DNA of 64,000 nucleotides from the NCBI RefSeq assembly GCF_039555335.1, contig NC_092631.1:2480001-2544000 (forward strand). The letters run 5' to 3'. Positions 57,926-64,000 of this stretch are shown piece by piece. Within the stretch, counting starts at the first letter, position 1. Each line of letters opens with the position of its first letter. The notes beneath the pieces are model-generated. The model saw only the letters and a list, made by a program, of their open reading frames with translations. It was not told the origin of the DNA and did not search any database. Origin of the DNA: Amphiura filiformis (taxonomy: Eukaryota > Echinodermata > Ophiuroidea > Amphilepidida > Amphiuridae). The translations under genes were made by a program, and so were the position numbers.

Positions 57926-58375
57926 TGTAAAATGAGTATCTTATAATGTCAAAATAGATATCAGATTTGTTGACTTTACTTATTTGGCCATTTTCCAAAT
58001 TAATTGGGGGCTGTCAAATTTGTAATCTGTCATATATCCCACATATCCACCAAATTATTTAGATCTATCTGTCACTAGCATAATCATATTATTGTTATCA
58101 TTAATGAAACAGTTTATAATAATTTTAATACAGTTCATAATTTTATTAAAGTATTTGGACTATATAAAAATATCTGAGAGTTCTTCCAATTCATTAAACT
58201 CTTGAAAGAGACAAATATGCACACTGGACCATACATCTCAGCTCCCACTCAGTAAATTGGTACTCATCCATACGGCTACAGGGTGTCTGTAGTTTGTGTG
58301 TGCTCACTACTCAATGCACATTTGTGTGGGACAATTTTGAAAAGATGTTTAGAATTATAAAGGTGAATTTCTGTT

Positions 58376-58445
58376 AGTATTATTATTATTATGACGATGA
58401 TGATAATGATGACGACGATGATGATAACTATGATGATGATGTTAT
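58376..58445. repeat. (GAT)n-like microsatellite
   Basis: Short imperfect GATGAT/GACGAC run following (ATT)n. Possibly a retroposon tail. Confidence 0.7.
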
Positions 58446-58639
58446 TTTTCTATGTATTTGAATACATTACAATTCATTTAATTGTATGCTGCATGCAGCC
58501 TAGTGTGAAAGGAACGGGGGGTTGGTCGCTGGCTGACCCATTTTTTTTATGGCCGAGCGGATTTGCCAAATTAATTGGAGCAGCGCCACCCCTCCTTTTA
58601 GGGGAAAAATATAAAGTAGCGAAAACTGGTTTCTAAAAG

Positions 58640-60400
58640 CGCAGATTTATGCGAACAGAAATACTGCCACCATCAGGGTAAGTTGGTGTGGCAGAACACA
58701 CCGAGGTATCCGTCAAAGGAATCCTGGTCAGGCTTATAAAGACAACAACAATGAATATTATTAATTTGTTAACAAGTTTTATTGAAGTTCTTACTCTACA
58801 AAATGCATCTTAATCTACTACATGAACAACATCAGTTATGTCACTAATGGCTTACCATACCTGACTGAAAGAAATGATTTGATTTTTCAATGCACAGCTG
58901 TTTAATTAAACAATTAGCAACAGTGTGTTTTTATCTGCTGTTATGACGCAAATGGCCTACCATACTTTGTTATGATGCAAATGGCCTGCCATACTTTATT
59001 TTATGAGCTCTTTTATGACACATTACATCATTTTACATACAGTTTCACAATTAACATTACAAAGAATACTTTTTATTTGAGTTTCATCAAAGCATCCCAC
59101 ACAATGACAAGTAATACATGGTACCTTTTTTTTAGGATTCATCAAAGCATCTGACACAAGTAAATACATAAACAAAGGTCACTGCACTATTAACTTCATG
59201 CACAAACTATTTAAAATGCCAAACCTCACAATTGATTTTTACCTTGCTCTTATACTCAATATGGCTTCACTACAACTGTACTTCTCGTTTCCCAATATTC
59301 TCGCCCGAAACCCTTGTTTCGAAACTTCATCACCTTTCTTTCCTTAAATAATTTTACCCGCAACACCTGGGCCTAAACTATTTTAATGGTCTCACCCGAA
59401 AGTTGGCAAAAATACATGGGTCGAACCATGTTTAATGTCACACCTGAAAGTTAATTAAAACACGTAGGTTGAATCATTTTAATGGTCACATGACCCGAAA
59501 GTTTGCCGAACACATGAATCAAACCATTTTTCACTTATTAAATCCGTACCCGCGATAACTGTTTTAATCCACAATCCCATGCAATACATTTACATTACGA
59601 CTCTTTCACGTACATGTAAAATCCTTTAATACCACACAATCCATGCAATAACATTACGACTCTTTCACGTACATGTTAACTCGCAATTGGAGGGCCTCAA
59701 ACCTTCGCGTCTCTAAACTCTCACTAAAGCTCTCTCACAACTCGCCTAATCTGCAACTCCTAAATGCATAAACCACAAAAGCGCAATTGCCAACATTAAT
59801 ATTACATTTTACAATTATTTCACAAAAATGACATGAATGCACACTGCAAGCATTATTTTTGAAACCATATTACGCCTACACACTGAACACATGTTTAGCG
59901 AATGTCCTCATGGAAATCTATGTTGCGCACAACCTTCGGGAGTTGATGCTGGGAGCCACATCAACACATTCTGCACCACTGCGCAGATTTCACTTGAAAG
60001 ACAATCTTTTTAATATAACACACACTTGTACAATATTTCAACAATGGCTGCATCATTTATCACAGTTTTAATGATCTATTTTTGTCACACACCAATCATC
60101 AATTTCAATGCTAATTTTGTCAGCAATGGCTTGCCATAACCAAGTTATAAATACACAATTGTATTTACCAGTGTTTTGCCAAAGTACACATGGTTTCTTA
60201 CTTGTACACAAGTTATTTACAAAGCATGAATACACATTTTTATCAAAACATTTTTATAGGCCTACAAATCTTCTGGTGCACTATATACCTCTACACAAAG
60301 CATTTAGCCAAACCTGAAATATGATTACGCAATCAGCATGCACAAATTTGGTAAATTATGCAACTACATGTTATTTAAAGTCACACATTATTTTACCCTG
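58640..60400. other. Non-coding stretch with local direct repeats
   Basis: Contains about three degenerate units of 60-65 bp with ACCCGAAAGTT and AAACCATTTT (59390-59545), and a duplicated TTACGACTCTTTCACGTACA (59595 and 59653). Plus-strand composition is poor in G. No gene is supported; this may be a large decayed repeat. Confidence 0.45.
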
Positions 60401-60408
60401 GCCTACTT

Positions 60409-60995
60409 CAGTGGCGTAACTCCTATGGGCTCTGGGGGGGCGTGCCCCCGGGCACCCGGGCTAAGGGGCACCCAAGCCTGGATAGCCTTTGACACGATAG
60501 TACTTTGTTATAGGAAAGAAGTGGAAACCTTTACCCACCATGCATTGAATTACTCTTCATTTGGGTGCCCCTTCAACACAAAATGTTTCGCGCGCTTCGC
60601 GCGCATTGCAACATATAAATTGTCATTTTAAAGACCTAAATTCAACTTTATTAAATACCAAATTAGTGGTATTTATGCACATTTTCGCGCGCCCGCACGC
60701 AATTGTTTTAGGAAGAGGGGGCATTTTGTATTCTTGCCCCTGGGTGCTGTGTGCTGCGTCACTGCAGCGAGTGACGAGTCTCCAAAGTAAAGACATTAGA
60801 GAATATGAAAACATTTTGTTTTATTAACATGAACTGCATTGAAACATGATATAAATTTAATCTGAAACACTTCATGTAAGTTATTCGGTAGGTAAGTTAT
60901 TTCGATACTAAAATTGATTAGCTCTGCACCATGTTGGTCAGGGGCACCCGAACTACTTTCGCCCCCGGGCACCCTGACCCAAAGTTACGCCACTG
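60409..60995. mobile_element. Non-autonomous hAT-like element with exact 8-bp target duplication
   Basis: 587 bp flanked by GCCTACTT (60401-60408 and 60996-61003). Ends CAGTGGCGTAAC and its exact inverse. Just inside both ends are GGGCACCC/CCCGGGCACCC words. A CGCGCGCTTCGCGCGC patch lies near 60591. No transposase. Clean ends and duplication indicate a fairly recent insertion. Confidence 0.9.
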
Positions 60996-61003
60996 GCCTA
61001 CTT

Positions 61004-61800
61004 TTACGCAAAGTGCACAATATCTGAACCATGCTCACAATCGCAATTATGACGCTTTTGGCGCACCATACTTTTGCCACAAATGTCAATCAACATGATG
61101 AAATAGCTTCAAATATTTATTTACATAAAGTTTGACTTCCTGTACACAAAATGTCATGACAATTTCCAATCATCTGTGCTGCTTGTTTTACAAAACATAA
61201 TATTTTAATGCAATTTACTTTCCACAAGGTTTTGTCCCAATCCCTGTCAAACAATGACCTAAACTTGAACTCTGACCCAATTTCAGATATTTTGACTCTC
61301 AAAACAATGTTCAAAACAAATACAACCCAAAACATTGCACAAAACACATCCCAATTTGGCAAACATTTGTTTCACTCATCCCCCCTCAAGAAGCACAAAT
61401 TGTTTGTTTACATTTAGATATGCATATCAAAATCATAAACTCACATTAAAAATATACACACAATGTCCCATGTCGTCGCCTGTCGATCTTGCTTGTCTGC
61501 CGTTGTCGCGCAGTGCACTGAATAAAATCCGACATTTTGCTGGCCAGCTTTTTAATTGCGAAATGTCCATTGCAGAAATACATGCGATGGAAGAAAAATG
61601 GCGTCTTCGCTAAATCACTTGAAAACATCATGTCCATTGCGTACGTCATGAGCTGCCAAAACTCCATTGAAGATATAACTCCAATCTAGGCGATAATATC
61701 CACTCAAATATGTGAATCTTTCTCCATTTCTCAGCATACTTTGAAGTGAAATGTCGTCATAATTAAAACTCGTCAACTGGGTAATTTGTATCGTCCATTC
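61004..61800. other. Non-coding stretch, nothing firm
   Basis: Small ORFs on both strands without recognisable domains. On the minus strand 61620-61810 is open (QSMLRNGERFTYLSGYYRL) in frame with the doubtful ORF at 61813 but beyond its stop. Confidence 0.4.
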
Positions 61801-61812
61801 GCTGCTGTCAAT

Positions 61813-61968
61813 TTACTTGGTCTTTTCCAATTCCACACGAAAATATTGCCAGTAATTTCCATCTCTTCTAAACTCTCGTCTTTCTTTCAGAAAAGCACAC
61901 AAAGGCAAATTATCTGTCCATTTGTCGAAAAGGTCTTCATCTTTGTCGTCCTCCACTCCCCTGTCCAT
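61813..61968 (-). CDS. Doubtful 51-residue ORF or first exon
   Basis: Reads MDRGVEDDKDEDLFDKW ... RRDGNYWQYFRVELEKTK. Acidic then basic, protein-like composition. A GTAAAT overlapping the stop could be a donor, making this a first coding exon. Upstream on the minus strand is GCGTATAAGCACC near 62086-62098, a TATA-like site. No family recognised. It could equally be a relic within a decayed repeat. Confidence 0.25.
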   Translation of the reverse strand: MDRGVEDDKDEDLFDKWTDNLPLCAFLKERREFRRDGNYWQYFRVELEKTK

Positions 61969-62679
61969 CACGTCACACGGTCTGCACTCAGTCGGTCGGT
62001 CTCTCCGTCGGACAAGTTTCTCAAACCGCGCACCTGAAAATCCTGATCAGTTGACTTTCCGAACCAATCAGCTTCCTGACTGACGGTGCTTATACGCGCT
62101 GAATACAATGGAGAACTTTACAATAACAACTTAAGTGTGGTACAAAAAATACCTTGATGTGGCCGCAAAACACGTGATAATTTGGCTTGCAAAATAATGG
62201 AAAAACACGCTATTTATAGAGGGGAAATCCCGTTACACTAGTGACACTTCTCTAGTGGCGCAAGTTAACTGTGAGTTTACATTCCGGGTTTACATGTAGT
62301 GTGTCACACACACACAAATACCCCCACATGACTGCTGTCTGATACAGGTGGTCTGATACATGTAGTTTTTACCTTCAGGAGTTACATGTTCATGGGGTAT
62401 GGGTCTTTGCAGTAAAGTGTACGGTTGGTTGGTTGAGTTGGGTTGAGTCTTTGAAATGTCAACTGTGTGGGGTGGGGTTTGGTAGGGTGGGTGTGTATAG
62501 GGAGAGCGGTGTGTGGTGTAGTGTAGTGAGTGAACTTTGACCATTGACCTTCACTTTCTACAATTGTATCATCAACATGCCATAAAATTATACCCAACGA
62601 CCCATTTTTATATAAATAGGCTCCTTAAAGCAATGCCAGTAGGCAGATACCTGTCACATCACACCCCCTACCTCCGGGC

Positions 62680-62885
62680 ATGGACTCTGACCGAGTCCGG
62701 ACTCGAGTCCGGACACGGGTCTTATTTTTGTTGGACTCGGACTTGGCTCGGACTCGGCACCCCTGGACTTGGACTCGAGTCCGGACTCGGACACAAAAGG
62801 ATTCGGACTTGGCTCGGACTCGGATACAAATGGACTCGGCTCGGCTCGGACTCTGACAAGCTGGACTCGGGTACAAGTCAGGTCA
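62680..62885. repeat. GACTCGG minisatellite, array 2
   Basis: About 200 bp of degenerate ACTCGGACTTGGCTCGG-type units with the same ACACAAA spacer as 57788-57925. It probably spreads within a mobile element whose ends I could not define. Confidence 0.85.
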
Positions 62886-62899
62886 TTATATTTTAATCT

Positions 62900-63335
62900 G
62901 TTTCATTTTGGAGATAATTAATGTCATTCAAGCCCTAAAGTTGTTGAAGTTCCCAGACGTCCCATTTCCACCCAAGTTTAATGGCAAGTCTCATATTTTA
63001 CCATAAACAAACTGCAGGGGACCTAGTGTTTATTCCTGCCAAAAACTAGCCATATGCACCTTGTATTTTTGCTGTTCTCGGACATTTTAAATACGTGCCT
63101 TTGATGTAATTTAAAAGGTCCGCCTTTTTGCGTGATTTGGCAATGTCCCGAGTCTATTGATTGTATGCCAATGCCATTACGTAATCAAGTATACGGTATC
63201 ATTTACACTTACACGTAATGGTTTGAAAGACAAAGGTACAGTCTTTATGTGATCAAAAAGAAATTCCATCCAAATATTCAATATATGGGGTAAAAGGTAA
63301 ACTCTTATTACATACTGAACCACCCTCGTACGTAG
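62900..63335. other. Non-coding stretch, nothing recognised
   Basis: No supportable gene or inverted repeat. Confidence 0.45.
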
Positions 63336-63344
63336 GCTATTTGC

Positions 63345-63540
63345 CCGGGGGGGGGCACTGAATTTTTTTGGTAGGGTGTGCCACCGCCAGTTTCGAACTT
63401 GAGGTCTAAGGAACTGATCGGCCAGCCAAAAAGGAGGGTCTAGGGAACTGATTGGCCGGTCAAAAAGGGGGGTCTTGGGAACTGATTGACTGGCCAAAAG
63501 GGGGGTCTTGGGAACTGATCGGCCGCCAAAATCTAAAAAA
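63345..63540. repeat. G-rich minisatellite, unit about 35 bp
   Basis: Four units of the form GGGAACTGATTGGCCGGTCA followed by AAAAGGGGGGTCTT. A G9 run is at about 63346-63355. Organisation recalls the array in 11575-12053, but the unit differs. The minus-strand ORF of PKTPLL repeats is an artefact of it. Confidence 0.85.
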
Positions 63541-63544
63541 TCTC

Positions 63545-64000
63545 GGAAACTAAACCCGCAGGCCAAACCAGGGTTCAATTTTGTTGCGTTTTGCCACAGA
63601 TTTTTGAAGGAATCGATTTCACTTTGAATTGTGCATTAAATTATTAATCAGGAAAATCATTAATGCAAAATAGGTCTGGTTTGGCCCATACGATGGAAAC
63701 CTCAACAAAGCAAAACAGCATTCAAATCAAAATTACTAGACCCTGTAGACCTACAATCTATGCTATTAGCCTACTGATAATTATAGCAGCATTACAAAAG
63801 CCCACCATAAAAACAAACCCACAAGAATTATTTTTTTCAGTGCCGAATAGAAAAACATTTAGACTACATTGAACTGTCATGCTTTATACCATGAGATGAT
63901 TGAGTGAAGTGTGCAGAATTTGACAGCCATTCCACTCCCGATTTTACTAGACCAGTAGATCGTAAATTACCTTTTAATTCATTGTTTATGGAGAGCTGCA
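63545..64000. other. Non-coding right edge, nothing recognised
   Basis: AT-rich. The short plus-strand ORF at 63663-63872 has no features. Confidence 0.4.

Noticed and set aside
57747..57998. Arg/Ser/Thr-rich ORFs here and at 62537-62896
   Set aside because: They are translations of GACTCGG minisatellite units; no domain and no splice context.
63177..63578. 133-residue minus ORF with PKTPLL repeats
   Set aside because: Product of a 35-bp G-rich minisatellite.

Overview
This is eukaryotic, AT-rich, repeat-saturated nuclear DNA, most likely from a marine invertebrate deuterostome (echinoderm first, hemichordate or cephalochordate as alternatives). The reasons are split genes with GT-AG introns, a REJ-domain secreted protein, duplicated bombesin/CCHamide-type neuropeptide receptors, an animal NLR (NACHT-LRR) gene, tRNA-derived SINEs, and dozens of short non-autonomous DNA transposons. 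The species cannot be named from the sequence.

Host genes, all on the minus strand. (1) 596-3643: the 5' end of a gene for a secreted or type I membrane protein. Two tiny exons encode a signal peptide and a third encodes a REJ-like region; the gene runs off the left edge. (2) 12704-13900 and 34303-35496: two intact paralogous class A GPCRs, each with its coding sequence in one exon. A third copy at 22014-22683 is truncated and frameshifted. Each copy is followed (on its 3' side) by pieces of the same non-LTR reverse transcriptase relic, so GPCR and LINE relic were duplicated as one unit. (3) 49297-56218: a five-exon NLR gene whose phases all agree and give one 1479-codon frame. Its predicted order is Cys-rich module, HEPN-like motif, coiled coils, NACHT, LRRs. 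(4) 44870-45560: a decayed coding relic of an unnamed family. (5) 61813-61968: a doubtful short ORF.

Mobile DNA fills most of the rest. The largest item is a roughly 7.1 kb foldback element at 27166-34250. Its ends are inverted and its arms are built of inverted tandem arrays with a unit of about 209 bp. It sits immediately behind GPCR copy 2. TTAA-flanked palindromic MITEs occur at 7073, 24060, 35821 and 38237, with other TTAA families at 10149, 20233, 21024, 25183 and 43355. TA-flanked MITEs lie at 8681, 14626, 17876, 18128, 18944 and 25795. Two hAT-like elements with exact 8-bp target duplications lie at 3148 and 60409. There are also AACGTT-rich elements, ACGT-dense palindromes, minisatellite-bearing inverted-repeat elements, two SINEs inside NLR introns, and trinucleotide microsatellites.

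Because the GPCR unit exists in three copies, insertions can be dated relative to the duplication by comparing filled and empty sites. One flank carries four stacked insertions. No CRISPR, operon or other prokaryotic feature is present, and no intact transposase or reverse transcriptase gene was found. Long stretches, listed individually, show nothing recognisable.
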